A stretch of 64,000 nt of DNA from Ehretia macrophylla (lineage: Eukaryota > Streptophyta > Magnoliopsida > Boraginales > Ehretiaceae), in NCBI GenBank assembly GCA_037974665.1, contig CM075783.1:19624762-19688761 (forward strand). Reading direction: 5' to 3'. Position numbers and translations under genes: made by a program. Shown piece by piece: positions 1 to 12,400 of this stretch. The notes beneath the pieces were generated by a model that was not told where the DNA came from, did no database searches, and saw nothing but the letters and a program-made list of their open reading frames with translations. Within the stretch, counting starts at the first letter, position 1, and every line of letters starts with the position of its first letter.

Positions 1-165
1 AGATACACTCATTTACCGAAGCAAAAGACGATTATTATTATTATTATTATTATTTTCGATAAAGAAGACGATAATGAAACTAAGAAAAATTTTGTTGTGT
101 ACAAAATTTGGAGGTCTTGCAGAACTGTAGTGCGTTTAGCAGATAACGCTCACTTAAAAAAGAAA
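1..165. repeat. Family-flank repeat, left copy
   Basis: This segment recurs at 63554-63707 in the same orientation, and part of it recurs inverted near 26.48-26.56 kb. All share the stretch reading ttgttgtgtacaaaatttgg followed by aggtcttgcag. It belongs to the upstream flank of the membrane-protein family. A short (att)n microsatellite at about 31-56 is absent from the 63.6-kb copy. Confidence 0.75.
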
Positions 166-481
166 AAAAAAAAAGAAAAAAAAGAACTGGTATGTCTATC
201 AACATACCTTCTCATACCCCATTCTCTCTCTTTTTACCATAACTTGTAGACATTAGCTTTATGAACTATTGTACTGCCATTTAATTTTTTATGGTAATTT
301 TTTCTTTGGGATTGTTCTGCAATGAATAAAGGAGTTTAGAATTACTCTTTTTACTCATTATCACGTCAACAAACCGTATGTATGATCATGTCAGCAAACT
401 GTGTTTCTAGTAATCTTAATTTCTAATAAATTAACAACAAATTTTTCATCCCGCGTAAAAAAAACTAAAAAAAATTGCAAA
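166..481. other. Upstream flank of copy A, no gene seen
   Basis: AT-rich sequence with no coding signal. It contains the block around 360-430 (cacgtcaac ... tgtgtttctagtaatctt) that is also found upstream of copies B and C and of the orphan promoter, so it is part of the shared regulatory flank. Confidence 0.6.
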
Positions 482-530
482 ACTGTGTTTGATGTCGAGG
501 CCATTGAGGCATAAAAAGGAGCCCTTCTTC
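482..530 (+). promoter_or_regulatory. Core promoter of copy A
   Basis: The motif order is a ctgtgttt-type box, a gccatt box, then cataaaaagg as TATA box at about 510-519, then gcccttcttc. The same order appears before every family copy that keeps its 5' end. The TATA box lies about 100 bp before the ATG, which fits a plant RNA polymerase II promoter with a short leader. In the other copies the middle reads gagctataaaaag, so this TATA is slightly changed. Confidence 0.6.
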
Positions 531-611
531 ATAACCAACATACTACCTCTCTGACATCGATTTCTAGCTTTAACTTACAGTTTTCACCTTGAATTTCTTC
601 TATTTTTCTCT

Positions 612-1735
612 ATGGAATTTTCCTCGATTTGGTACTTGCCCTTTTGGTCCATCATCAGTCAGGTATCTCTAGTAATCGCATTTTTTGTTTCAACTAAAGT
701 GGGTACTTGTTTTGATCCAACATCAGTCGCGCTTCTTTCGTTTCCTTTATCTATTCATGCAATCGTTTCATCATTTTATGCCTTGTTTCTACGACCTATG
801 ATGAAGCCTGGCCTGAACAATCCAGATATTAAATCTGTGGTTGTTTGGGTCAGTTTTAGGCTTTCTCTGAAAATGATCGTATTAGTATTTCACATCAATT
901 GGTATCGGTTTTTCCGGGGCTTTTCTAACTTCGATGTCATAAGCGGAGTGCTTTCGATTCCATGGATACTCTGTTTCTATTGCTTCCTCTTTATACGCTT
1001 AGTAAAAAGCTTAGAGTTGGGAGAATTATTGACTGGATTTGTAGGCCCTTTTGTCGTGTACCCCTTTCATTCTCTTTGTTTTGCTTTATCTACAATTTCT
1101 CTTTCCTTAATTTTACACTTTGCTTCTTGTCAAGGCCTATATGAAGCTATGGAAAATTGTCCACTTGATATATGTTTTTATTTAATGATGCTTTTCATTG
1201 CATTTTTCTTAGTTGTATACATATTGTGCTTTATCCCGTACAATACTGAAGAAACCCGGTCAGGTAAATTCATAGCTATTATCCCGAACAATACTGAAGA
1301 AACCCAGTCAGGTAAATTGATAGATATAGTTGAAATCCCTCTTTTTATGTTGGGTGGTCTTCTAGCTCACTACTTCATCCAAGAAAAGTCGGTTTGTCTT
1401 CTGCTGATGCTCTCCTCAGGTGCTTGTTATTGGCTAGCTAACCTCGCCATGACACAACCTGCAACTGACTTGGGAATTTTCAACTTTTTTATTGGTGCTA
1501 TTTTGGATTGTGCACTAAGTCTCTATGGGCTCGGAAAATTCACCTAGATTGCCTTTGTTTATTGTGTTGTCCTTGGGCTCATGCGATGGAAGTTGAAGTT
1601 CGTGACACTGCGTTATCCGGACCGAAAAACTATTATGAAGAATTGTATAAAACTAGAAAAAGAGATATGGTAAAGAAGCTGCAGGAAAGGAGGAAGAAAG
1701 CAAACACAAGCTTATTGAGAGGATCTGATGTAGCA
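612..1735 (+). pseudogene. Membrane-protein family copy A, truncated
   Basis: I do not recognise the family. The frame starts MEFSSIWYLPFWSIISQ, like copies C, D and E, and stays open for 311 codons with about nine hydrophobic segments. It ends at TAG (1545-1547), where C, D and E have the Trp of the motif FTWI. Homology continues in the same frame for about 41 codons (VTLRYP and IMKN are recognisable), then reappears in another frame near 1689-1733 as EEESKHKLIE, matching the start of the charged tail of copy C. A 311-aa product would keep most membrane segments but lose the last one and the whole cytosolic-type tail. I infer a decaying copy, although a short membrane protein could still be made from its promoter. 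Confidence 0.75.
1233..1328 (+). repeat. 48-bp in-frame tandem duplication in copy A
   Basis: Two adjacent 48-bp units (1233-1280 and 1281-1328) each encode a 16-residue stretch with the core NTEETxSGKxI. They lie in the hydrophilic loop between hydrophobic segments 6 and 7, which is the most variable part of the family. The duplication keeps the frame and is absent from C, D, E and F. Confidence 0.85.
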
Positions 1736-1869
1736 AAAGATACTAGCTAGAAAAACTCTTTAAAAAATTTGATGGATCGTTAGTCTCTCTAATACATGAG
1801 ATAGACCCTATATATGTGAAACTCAATACATATGAGTCTTGTTTCAATTCATTAGACTTTTTAAAAAAT

Positions 1870-1975
1870 TTCCCAAAATATGATGCTAGCTTTTATGGTA
1901 GACTTATTGACCGGATTTGTAGGCCCTTTCCCCGTGCACCCCTTTCATTCTGTTTGGTTTGCTTAAAGTCATCAA
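1870..1975 (+). pseudogene. Scrap of a second family copy
   Basis: About 105 bp repeats the part of copy A at 1015-1090 that encodes the conserved GFVGPFxVxPFHS motif. It is preceded and followed by unrelated sequence and has no start or tail. It is a leftover of another gene unit, joined at its right side to the direct repeat that begins at 1991. Confidence 0.65.
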
Positions 1976-1990
1976 AATGCATACATATAT

Positions 1991-2514
1991 CATTATTAGC
2001 CCTTTTCATGTTTTAGTCATCCAAAAATTAGGTGCAACTTTTTAGGATGCACAAGCACACTACTACTTGGACAACTTTTTTCCACAATTGTTTGAGGAGA
2101 AGAGATTAATAATAGTATATTTTTAAACTTCAAGGAACTAAAACATACAAAAAAGATACTTTCTCATTTTAGAAAAATAAAAATTTCAATCACCTTATAA
2201 GATCTAGAGTTATTATACTTAGCACCAATTAGTTTTAGAATAAAACTTCAGTTATTTTAACTTAGTATCAGAACTGGACTAAACTTATTTATCTTTCACG
2301 TGTGGCCCACGTGTGTTTAATCTTCCACGTGTTGACCTTTTCACGTGTGTTCAATCTCTTCCACGTGCAGCCCTTTTCATGTGTGTGATTCAATCTTCCA
2401 CGTGCGAGCCCGCTTAAAATCAAGTGACACATAAGAAGGAGTGTTAGAATATACACTTATCCCATATTGAAAAAATCATAAATTATTAAACAACTTTATA
2501 AGATATTGGATTAC
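1991..2514 (+). repeat. 523-bp direct repeat, copy 1
   Basis: This block is nearly identical in order to 3861-4383. Both begin cattattagcccttttcatg, carry several cacgtg-type boxes in the middle (Myc/bZIP-like palindromes, about 2298-2403 here) and end agatattrgattac. This copy is cut by the CACTA end at 2515. A diverged inverted relative lies near 25.13-25.29 kb. No coding capacity was seen. Confidence 0.8.
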
Positions 2515-2860
2515 CACTACAAAAAAAACTACTTTTTGCGACGGGTTGTCGCCATTTTGTCACCAAATGGGCGACGGTTTGGAGGCGGAATACGATGTCG
2601 CCACTTTAGTGACAATTTGGTGACAATTTTGTTACATTTTGGAGACGACCTACATATGTTGTCACCAAGTCGTCGCCAATTGGCGACAATATGGTGACGG
2701 CATCATATGCAGTCTCCAAAAGTGACTATATGGTGACTACTTGGTGACTGATAATGACATGATGTCTCCAAGCCATCGCCAATTGGTGACAAGTTGGAGA
2801 CGGTCTGCAAAACGCGTCGCAATTTAGTCACCTTACCATCGCCAAAAATAATATGTTTCT
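2515..2860 (+). mobile_element. CACTA-type transposon, left-end fragment
   Basis: The block starts with the terminal sequence cactacaaaaaaaactact. About 330 bp of dense subterminal repeats follow, built from direct and inverted forms of gtgac, ggcgac and ggagacg. This is the usual layout of En/Spm (CACTA) ends. I found no matching right terminus (ttttgtagtg) before the next repeat, so only the left end remains. No transposase is visible. Confidence 0.75.
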
Positions 2861-3816
2861 GTTCTATCTCCATTGTTATCAATTTGATGTAAATACTCTA
2901 ACTTTTGTAATTATTAGGAGTAAAGTGATTATGAAAGCCAACATTAATAGTTTCATGAAAATTGTCTAATTTATAATTCTAACATTTAGTTCTAAGTTTA
3001 CATTTAACAATTATGATTATTTCATATAACAATTTCAAATTGTGCTTTAAAAGCATTAAATTTACAATTAAAGATTGCTGAATTATTTTAATGTAATAAT
3101 TATACATACAACTAGTGATTACTATTTTTCCTTCTTATAATATCATGAATTGGCGTCTACATACGTAAGTCTTCCGTATTTAGGGCTTTGATTATAACAA
3201 TAATTTATTCATCATTACTTACAGAACAAAATATGACTTTTACTATAAATAAAAACATATTTACTGCCTTTGAACAATTTATCTCCACAAATTATTGTCT
3301 CCGTCAAGAACTACTTATATAGATGGTTAATATTTAACGTAATGCACCGCTATAAACAATTAGTTCTTCGAAATCAACAAAACGGAATTAAAAGTAACAT
3401 ATTTTTATTATAAGAGTTTAATCATTACAAATATAAACTTAATTTTATATTCATAATTAATAAAGAAGTACATATCATCCTTTATTAATACAGCAACAAC
3501 ACGACTAAATAGGAAACATAATTAAAAGATTACAAATTATTTGCTCGAAATACATAAACACACCAACTTAATACCTAACATAGTACATTGTGATCACTAA
3601 AACATAACAAGCGGACACTACACATCAGGCAGAAGAACGTAATAACATTGTTACGGATTGTAACAAATAGTACTAATGCCGATGCTTCGAATATGATAAA
3701 AAGATAGAAATATTAGGGGAAAACGTTTGGGCAATAGATCCGTAGCATGTCGTTTTGAACTTTTTGGACCACTTGGGCATTAGAAGTGTATCCGTCGTAA
3801 AACACCAACTTAATAA

Positions 3817-3819
<3 letters not shown>
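2861..3819. other. AT-rich interior, no gene seen
   Basis: AT-rich sequence lies between the CACTA end and the second direct repeat. A slightly GC-richer stretch at about 3700-3800 could be coding on the minus strand for some 30 residues, but I recognise no family. It may be CACTA interior. Confidence 0.4.

Positions 3820-3860
<41 letters not shown>
3820..3860. repeat. (TA)n microsatellite
   Basis: About 20 TA dinucleotides sit directly before the second direct repeat. The 1991 copy has only tacatatat at the same place, so the tract grew in this copy. Confidence 0.95.
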
Positions 3861-3862
<2 letters not shown>

Positions 3863-4383
3863 TTATTAGCCCTTTTCATGTTTTAGTCATCCAAAAATTA
3901 GGTGCAACTTTTTACGATGCACAAGCATACTACTACTTGGACAACTTTTTTCCACGATTGTTTGACGAGAAGAGATTAATAATAGTATATTTTTAAACTT
4001 TGAGGAACTAAAACATACAAAAAAGATACTTTCTCATTTTAGAAAAATAAAAATTTCAATCGCCTTATAAGATCTAGGGTTACTCTACTTAACACCAATT
4101 GGTTTTAGAATAAAACTTCAGTTATTTTAACATAGTATCAGAACTGGACTAAACTTATTTATCTTCCACGTGTGGTCCATGTGTGTTTAATCTTCCACGT
4201 GCTGACCTTTCCACATGTGTTCAATCTCTTCCACGTGCAGCTTTTTTCACGTGTGTGATTCAATCTTTCACATGCGAGCCCGCTTAAAATCAAGTGACAC
4301 GTAAGAAGAAGTGTTAGAATATACACTTATCTCACATTGAAAAATCATAAATTCTTAGACCACCTTATAAGATATTAGATTAC
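3861..4383 (+). repeat. 523-bp direct repeat, copy 2
   Basis: This is the second copy of the 1991-2514 block, again with a row of cacgtg-like boxes (about 4165-4275). Here the sequence runs on without interruption into the segmental unit that starts at about 4342. It therefore represents the original junction, and copy 1 is the derivative. Confidence 0.8.
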
Positions 4384-7300
4384 TGCACTTAGCATCAATT
4401 AGTTTTAAGATACAATCTCAGTCATCTTATCAAGAAGCTGCAGTATTATAGACTAATAATCAAATCCTTGTATACTTTTGTACTATTTTTTTTTCATTTA
4501 GAATTAACTATATTTAAAATTTATTTCATTGTTCAATTACCACTTCATGTAAAAGTATATACTATCAGAGAGGAGTTTTTGATAAATTATTTATTGTGTT
4601 CAACACAACCCGCACATGTAGGCTGGATTTATTTTTTAGCCTTGCACGTCGAAAAGTTTTCAATGTTTTTAATTAAATAGGTGGCGGAAAGACTTGAACC
4701 CAACCTACACAAGTAAGCGAGATTTGTTTTTGACCTTTATATGTAGAGATTTTTAATATTTTTAAATAAGTGACGGAGAAACTATTTAGTAACTTGGGCT
4801 CTATACCATGTTAACAAAAATGAGGTTCTATCTTAAATCAATTGGTATTAAAAACAGTAATCCAAGATCTTATATGATAAACTTAGAGTTTATGACTGTT
4901 CTATGTAAATGAAAGTATGTTCCAACATCCACACTCACATGTAACTCGGCAAGAATCGAGAACCTGCATTTACGGACATACGAACAGCGGTACTAGAGAC
5001 TAATCATCAAATCACTACATACTTTAAAACAAAATTCGAAACATATCTTATAGATGCAAATTTTATCAAAATATCAAGCTATGCTTTGACTTACTGAATT
5101 GGTATCACTTTGTCAACATATGAGAAGGGATAAAAATGGCTATATTTTGTGTAGTATGAATGCAGCGCGAGATCACTGTGACTGTGTGTGTAACATGATT
5201 GTTCCACCTAATATTCATTCTACTCAGCTTAAGAAAAACAAAGAAACTTACCTATCAACTACCACCATGCAATAAAAGAGATAAGAAAGATGACGTTAGG
5301 AAAGAGAAAGAAAGGGATATGGTACTTATTATATAACATTTATACCCAATAACACGATGGCTATTTATTTGGGTAATTAACATTAGTCAGTCCAATAGTA
5401 GAATTTGTTGTTAACTAGTATGAAGACGACACGAGAAGTCATTATTCTCCCATACAATTTTAGTTGACTTTTATCTATTTTATTTAGGGTTGTTTAAAGT
5501 GATCTTGTACATCGAATACTAGTTTGAAGAGTTCAACCCTTAGTTGATCATAGGATGATAATTATTGTGAATCCTAGGTTTTTGTCCCAGGGTTGTTGTG
5601 TAAATGACAAGTCAGGATGACATTTGGAATGACTGGTACGTGGTTAGGCTATTCTCACTACTTGTTCGAATGACAAGCCAAGATATGAAAAATGTTTTCC
5701 TAAAGGCATTAATCGTTTGGTTTAGCGGTATGATTCTCTAAAAAGAGGCGAGAGGTTTCGAAATCAAGTCTCGTGTATAACATTTTAACTGATGTAAATG
5801 ACTTAAACTTCCTTTAAAATGTTTTCATGGCCTAGCCTCCTTGATTTGAGGGTCCTTCCATAAAACACCATGCATGTCCTCTTCGCCGCTGACTTTATGT
5901 TCTCAAACAAGCACTTCTTCCTTGGTTTTAGTCATCTCTTTCGCTTTTTCCGAATTCATGGTTAAACATGCCTAAAGTGTCAATTCTTTGTTTGGTAGGT
6001 TTAAAGTGGCCTGAGCGCAGTGCTTGTTTCCAATTATCAAATGCGCCTGTTTTGAATGTAAATTGATAAGCATTGTTATGTTTCTTCTAGTCTCAAAGAA
6101 AAAATTGGGAAAAATTATGCAATTATTTCCTATTGTTTTTTTTCCAAATTTTAACTTTATCCATATAATTATTTTCAATTTATATAGTCCTTACCGTCAA
6201 ATCTCAATTGATGCTAATGGAAAACATATAAAATGCATAAATTTTCATTACATAATTAACACAATTATTAGCATATCCTTTAAATATATGATGAATTTCA
6301 CCAACCCAACTACCATTACCAGGGAATTCTTGGAAGTGTAAAATAAGAGTAGTATCAAAGGCATCACCTTCTATCAAAATGGAAAATTGGCTATGGAGAT
6401 TCCACGCGATCAGAAATTAATACAAAATTTAGTCCCTTTTATCTTACAAAATATTCATCTTAGTCCCTATTACAAGAACACACGCACAACCATATACATA
6501 CACATAGCTACACACATATACACAATCACAAAAGTAAACAATAAGTCCAAGTTAATAAAGTATAAAAAATAGATTGATGAATGACAAATTTATGGAAAGT
6601 TACAATCTTCACTATGGAATAACACTGACATGCCTTCATTGTTGTTATTCTTCAATATATGCTTATGATGATCACTTTTCTATTTATACGCATTTTGATG
6701 ACTATGTTTTATATTATTTATTGTGTATTTTTTTGGATTACCGATTAAAAAAGATTATTTGTTTTTGTAGTGCTGACAAATATTCAGATGGGTTTTTTAA
6801 TTATTTTGGTAACATGGATTAAAATGAAATATTGTCAAACAATAGGATATATATGCACAAAACTTTGGAGATTGTTATGAATATTTTGTTAAATATTGAG
6901 GATTACTTTGAATTTTACATGAAAATAATAGAAATTAAATTAAAAGATTTAATAATTTTCCAAATGTGCCTCATCCCAAACAATGATTACATGCATAGCA
7001 CATGACTAATTTTTTGTTTGATTTGACTGAGATTTTGACAATAGGGACTAAAGATAATTTTTTGGGAAATAATAGGGAGTAAATTGATTAACTTTGAATA
7101 ATATGGACAAATATAAAATTTTGAATAAATAGTATGAAATATATGCGGCTTGGCTTGAGCACCACCAAAGATCCCCTATTGGGCAACACAGGCAAAATCC
7201 ACTCTATGGCTTTAAGCTAAATGTGAATGGATGTTCAAAATCTAATCCTAGTCTTGTTGAAACTGGTGGTATTTTCTGAAATGTTCAATGCAACTTTGTG

Positions 7301-8157
7301 AAAGGTTTCCTTTTCAATTTGGAGATCGTTAGCAAAATGAAAGCTAAGTTGAGCGTGTTGTAGGAAGTCTCAAACTTGTTGAAAAAATGAATATTGAAGA
7401 TCTTATCATTGAAAAAGACTCATTAACAAAAGTCAAGCTTATTACATGCATTAGATCCATAGTCTCCTACGCCTTATTATTGAAAACTACCAATATATTT
7501 TTCGAAGACACTCGAGTTTTCAATTACATTACTTTTATTGGAAAGCTAATTCCTATGCTGATTGGTTATAAGCCAATCTCGGAATACAGTTCCCTTTTGG
7601 TATCCCGGCCCTTAACCATATACATGATTATTTGTAGCTTCTCTTGGATAAGAATTGAAAGGGAGAAAGTACCCTTAGAATTATCAGTTAAATCCTCACT
7701 AACTTTTGCCTTCTCCTGGAACTTTTTTTTTTTTTAAAAAAAAGTCTACCTACCTACAGAAGGTGGAACTGGACCAATTTAAGTGCCCTATTAATTTCAA
7801 TGGTAACCATCCAAATAATTATGGCTACCTAGCCCACGAGGTTGACCTTATCGAGAATAACATAAAAGAAGATAGTGATTTCAAGGTCTGAGCTTAGTCT
7901 AATATAAAATTGAGGATCTGCATTTCAAAACCTAACCTAAAATGACTTAAACTTTTGAAAATGAGTTTCACCCACCCATTAACCCAAAATACTAGATCAC
8001 ATAGGCAAGCAATGAAATAATAGATGGGTAAAACCTACCATTATACAAACAAAATACTAATAGAAGTACTGTAACAATGATTGATAAACTACAAAATTTT
8101 GGCCTATGCTATCACCTTTTAATAGTATAGACCAAGTTTTGGAATGGTGAAAAGTTA
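4342..8157 (+). repeat. Segmental duplication unit, left copy (part 1)
   Basis: The block is collinear with 32546-36345. By eye, identity is about 97% over roughly 4980-5500 and only about 85-92% elsewhere. The copy is cut at 8157 by the Harbinger-type element and resumes at 19039. It contains no intact gene, only the RNase H-like relic near 7.2-7.6 kb. The stretch around 5.27-5.40 and 5.83-5.95 kb also resembles the distant upstream flanks of copies B (inverted, about 23.45-23.65 kb) and E (about 58.1-58.45 kb), so the unit belongs to the family array. Confidence 0.85.
7199..7575 (+). pseudogene. RNase H-like (RVT_3-type) relic, left copy
   Basis: Translated in pieces, the block resembles the plant RNase H-like domain found in LINEs and in many plant genes: a KLNVNGCSKSNP-like start, then an MNIEDLIIEKDSL segment that stands for the family's liieTDS strand. 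The copy is broken by in-frame stops and lacks the first catalytic Asp (Asn here). The right-hand duplicate at 35.4 kb is better preserved. It may be the 3' end of an old LINE or a host RNase H-like gene. It is too decayed to tell. Confidence 0.55.
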
Positions 8158-8398
8158 GGTGGCGATTGGTATACTAGAATGAGTTTGAAAATAGAATGAC
8201 ATTCCGAATTCTTTCTGATTCTCATGCTTGGTATAAAAGAATGATCTTGAAAATCTCATTCCCCCATACATGGGATTAGCCATTTCGGAACAAACACATG
8301 AGATTAGCCCATTCACATGTGCTTGGTAATAGACTTATTCCTAAAATGACTAACATACCCTCATAAAACATAACTTTTATATATAGTTTCTTTTGTAG

Positions 8399-8430
<32 letters not shown>

Positions 8431-8557
8431 ATAATGAGAATAAAAAATGAAAATAAAAATAAAAATACAAAATAACGAAAATTAAAATAAAAATAAAAAA
8501 TAAAAAATATTAGTAAAAGTAAAAATAATAATAAAATAATAATAATAATGATCATTA

Positions 8558-8589
<32 letters not shown>

Positions 8590-9095
8590 TAAATAATAAA
8601 ATAATAATAATTATTATTATAAAAATCTTAATAATAATAATTATTATCATTATTATAAAAATTATAATAAAAAATAAAAACAAAAATCATAAAAATAAAA
8701 ATAAAAGTACAAATAATAAATAATAATAATTTTAAAAATAACAATAATAATAATAGTTATAATAATAATAATAAATTAAAAATAACAATAATAATAATTA
8801 TTATTATTATTATTGTTGTTGTTGTTGTTGTTTAATGTTATCTTCATGTTTATTCTTGTTTTTAATATTATAATAATAAAAGTGCAATCTTGTTATATTA
8901 TACAATTCCAATTACTATTCTTTTATACTAATTACCAAACTTGAGTTTGGAATCAATATATCTATTCCTATATTTATTTCTAAAGCATACCAAGCATATT
9001 ATTCTCATTTTTGAGTTTATTCTATTCCCAATTCTATTTCATTCGTTAGCTCATTCAATTCTTGTTCAAATTCATTTCATTGTACTAATCGCTAC
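8158..9095 (+). mobile_element. Harbinger-type MITE, left part (interrupted)
   Basis: The element starts ggtggcgattgg right after TTA (8155-8157). The right terminus reads ctaatcgctac up to 9095; one further C and a second TTA lie at 19038 and 19039-19041, beyond the nested retroelement. The two ends match as inverted repeats at about 23 of 30 bases. The TTA target duplication and GG start fit PIF/Harbinger (Tourist-like) elements. Total length without the insert is about 940 bp. It holds no transposase, only AT-rich simple repeats. The duplicate at 36341-36346 has a single TTA, which is the empty site. Confidence 0.8.
8397..8860. repeat. (TAA)n/(ATT)n-rich simple repeat
   Basis: More than 400 bp of imperfect taa/aat units, turning into (att)n and (gtt)n at the right side (8795-8833), lie inside the MITE. 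The apparent Ile/Leu-rich reading frames here are low-complexity artefacts. Confidence 0.9.
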
Positions 9096-9350
9096 TAACG
9101 TAGGAGACCCCGAGCTGAAGATCACGTAACCGGGTCGTATGTCGACCTGAAGCGCCCGACCCAACCCAAACCAGACCTGAGGAACCCCAACAATTATGCC
9201 AGCCTTTCTAATGGGACATAAAGCAAATGCAAACGACTTGGACCAGCGGGTAATTACTTTATCCATTGGGTAATGGCTTTGTCCACTGGATATACGGCAC
9301 AGGCAACTGATGGTGTGTCAAGCAGTATTACACATTAAATGTTGCCCTAA
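9096..9350 (+). repeat. 5' LTR remnant of the TAT element
   Basis: About 250 bp match the first half of the 3' LTR (18537 on), including ccaacaattatgccagcctt and the ttacacattaaat block. The rest of the LTR and the leader are missing, and gag-like sequence follows almost directly. Confidence 0.8.
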
Positions 9351-9482
9351 CATCAACTTCGTCTCATGAGACGACGTGCCACCCGCCATACCTTGTCATT
9401 GTTAACAGTGAAGCAATAGAAGGAAGAAAGTTTGAGGACCTACACTGCCCAATTCAACGAATAGTCCCTCAGGATTCCCAAC

Positions 9483-12400
9483 CTAGAGGATTTTATGGCC
9501 CTGATGGCCTACCAAAGTGGGCTTCGGTCGGGACCCCTCATATCCTCCTTGGCGATCGACCCCATTGATACCGTAGTAGAGCTGATGGTGAAAGCCGAGG
9601 GATACATTCACTTCGAGGAAATCCACCAAGCCAAGAAGGATGATGATAAGGAGAAAGAAGCAGGAAATAAAGGAAAGACCTCCTCCAAGGCTCAGCCTGG
9701 GAACAAAGCACAGATTGACAAGAGCAAACAGCCGCAGCAACAGCAAAAACAAGGCCCAAGGTTCACCATGTTTACTCCCCTTAATACCCCAAGGAAACAG
9801 ATCCTCATGAAGATTCAACATCAAAATCACCTACCACCAACACCCAGGATGTGCAGCCGACCAGAAAAATGTAATAAGACTATATGTTGTTGATACCACA
9901 CCACCGATGAATGCAGGGACTTGAAGCAGAAATTAAGGCTCTAATATCCCGAGGTCACCTTAGAAGGTACATTGACCAACAACATGTCTGAAATCCCGAT
10001 TAGGGAATTGGCAAAGAGAGAGAAAGAAGTTTGCCTCGACGCCATGACCAGGCAGGACACTTGGCTATTGTGGAAACAATTGCCGGAGGGCTCGCATCGG
10101 GTGGGGAGACATCGGCAGGTCAGACAAGGTATGTTCGAGCTGGGCGTAAGCACGGGCCGTCAACAGGGTTAGTTAGAGGATCGGAGAGAATCACTTTCTC
10201 TTCAGACGATCTCGAGGGAGTGATATTGTCCCATGATGACCCCTTGGTCATCAGTGTCGAGATTGCTAACGTTACCTTTAGAAGGTTGAAGATGGATACT
10301 GGGAGTTCAGCGGAGGTCATCTTCTTGAAGGCCATTGAGCAGATAGGGTTAGACCGAAGTTGGTTGCGACCATTAAAGGGAAATCTTGCTAGATTTACTG
10401 GGCATGGCCACAAAACGGAGGGGGTCATCAATCTTCTCCTCACCCTCTGGGATGGTCCGAGAAGAGCTTCAATGCAATCCAATTTCATTGTTATGGACTA
10501 TAACTTGACTTATAACGGCATATTAGGGTAGGTTGCTTTAAATCACTTCACGGCGGTACATTCCATATAACATCAAGCCCTAAAATTCTCGACCCCGGGT
10601 GGCGTGGCTACAATCAGAGAAGCCCAGCTCTTCGCTCGAGAGTGTTATGAAAGTTCCCTTCGACCAAGGTATCAAGTGGGATGGGAGCTAGAATTGCCCA
10701 ATGAAAAAAAGGATGCAAAGAGAAGAAGTCCTGCAGAAGAATTGCAGGAGATCGAGCTGTCGGAGGAAAACAAGAAAGCCAAAATCGGCAATGAACTCTC
10801 GTAAGACCTCAAAAATGGTATAAGCCAATTTCTCCTTAAAAATGAACATATCTTTGCTTGGTCTGCTACTGACATGATAGGAATTGATCCGTCCATAATT
10901 GTGCACCACTTGAATGACGACCCCAATTACTATCCAATAAAATAGAGGCGCCGGTACTTTCACCATGACAAGTAGGAAATCATAGCCGAAGAGGTCAGGA
11001 TGCTAGACGCTGGCCATATACAGGAAATCCTATACCCAACCTGGTTATCTATTATAGTATTAGTTTCCAAGGGCATGGGAAATAGAGACTGTGTATTAAT
11101 TTTATCGACCTCAACAAGGCTTGCCCGAAAGATTGCTTCCCTCTGCCTTGGATTGACCAGTTGGTAGATGCCACATCGGGGTTCGAATTACTATCTTTTA
11201 TGGGCACCTTCAAAGGGTACAACCAGATAAAGATGGTCTCTGGGGATAAGGAAAAGACAACTTTTGTTACCGACTAAGGGCTCTACTACTATGAGGTCAT
11301 GCCTTTTGGTCTCAAGAATACTGGAGCCACCTGTACTCAGATGATGAACAGAGTCTTTAAAAATTAAATCAGCGTAACATGGAAATTTATGTGGATGACA
11401 TGCTGGTCAAGAGTAAAAAACCATAAAACCATTTGACCGAATCTGCAGAGGCCTTCGCAGTAATAAGTCAATTCAGAATGAAATTGAATTCGGAGAAATG
11501 TGTATTCGGTGTCAAGGCGGGGAAGTTCTTAGGATTCATGGTTACAGCACGGGGTATCGAGGCCAACCCAGAAAAGATCCAAACAATTTTGGATTTAACA
11601 CCACCTACTTGTATGAATGATGTTCAAGTGCTTACTGGCAGGGTAGCAGCCTTGAGCAGATTCATGTCCAAGTCGGTTGATAAATGTGCTCCTTTGTTCA
11701 AAATTCTAAGGAGCCCTAAGAATTTTGAATGGATGGAGGAATATCAACATGCCTTTGATGAATTAAAGAGGTACTTGGCCTCGTTACCATTACTTTCCCG
11801 ACCTGAAGAGGTGGAGGAATTGGTACTATACCTAGCATGCTCGGGAACAGTAGTCGCGACTGCGCTAGTTCGAGAGAAGAGACCAGAAGTCAGTTTACTA
11901 TGTCGAAAAAACTCTCCACGGGTCTGAGGCGAGGTACTCTACCTTGGAAATACTCGCCCTTGCCTTGGTGACCGCGGCTAGAAAGCTCAAGCCATACTTT
12001 GATGCTCACACGATTAGGGTCATGACAGACGTTCCACTTAAGTCCGTTATGTACAAGCCAAAATCCTCGGGTAGGCTACTAAAATAAGCAGTCGAGCTAT
12101 GTCAATTCAACATCGCTTATCAATCGAGAACAGCCATAAAAGCCCAAGCCCTCGCCAACTTTGTTGTTGAATGCACTGGCCAAGCTGAGCGTGATCCGGA
12201 GGAAATATGGAAGGTCCATGTGGATGGAGTATCGGGCAAGACAAGAAGTGGAACCGGGGTTGTAATCTTAGACCCAATGGGTAATGAGTACCAGTATTCC
12301 CTCAAGTTTGCCTTCACAACCTCTAATAACAAGGCTGAGTATGAGGCGGTAGTAGCAGGACTGAAAGTTGTGTCCTAGCTCGGGGCGTAGACACTGGAAA

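Noticed and set aside
660-670. Possible 5' splice site (cag|gtatct) just after the family start
   Set aside because: All copies stay in frame across it and family similarity continues without a gap, so the sequence is coding (SQVS) and the gene is read as one exon.
8276-8555. Ile/Leu- and Phe-rich minus-strand frames
   Set aside because: They are translations of the (taa)n simple repeat inside the MITE.
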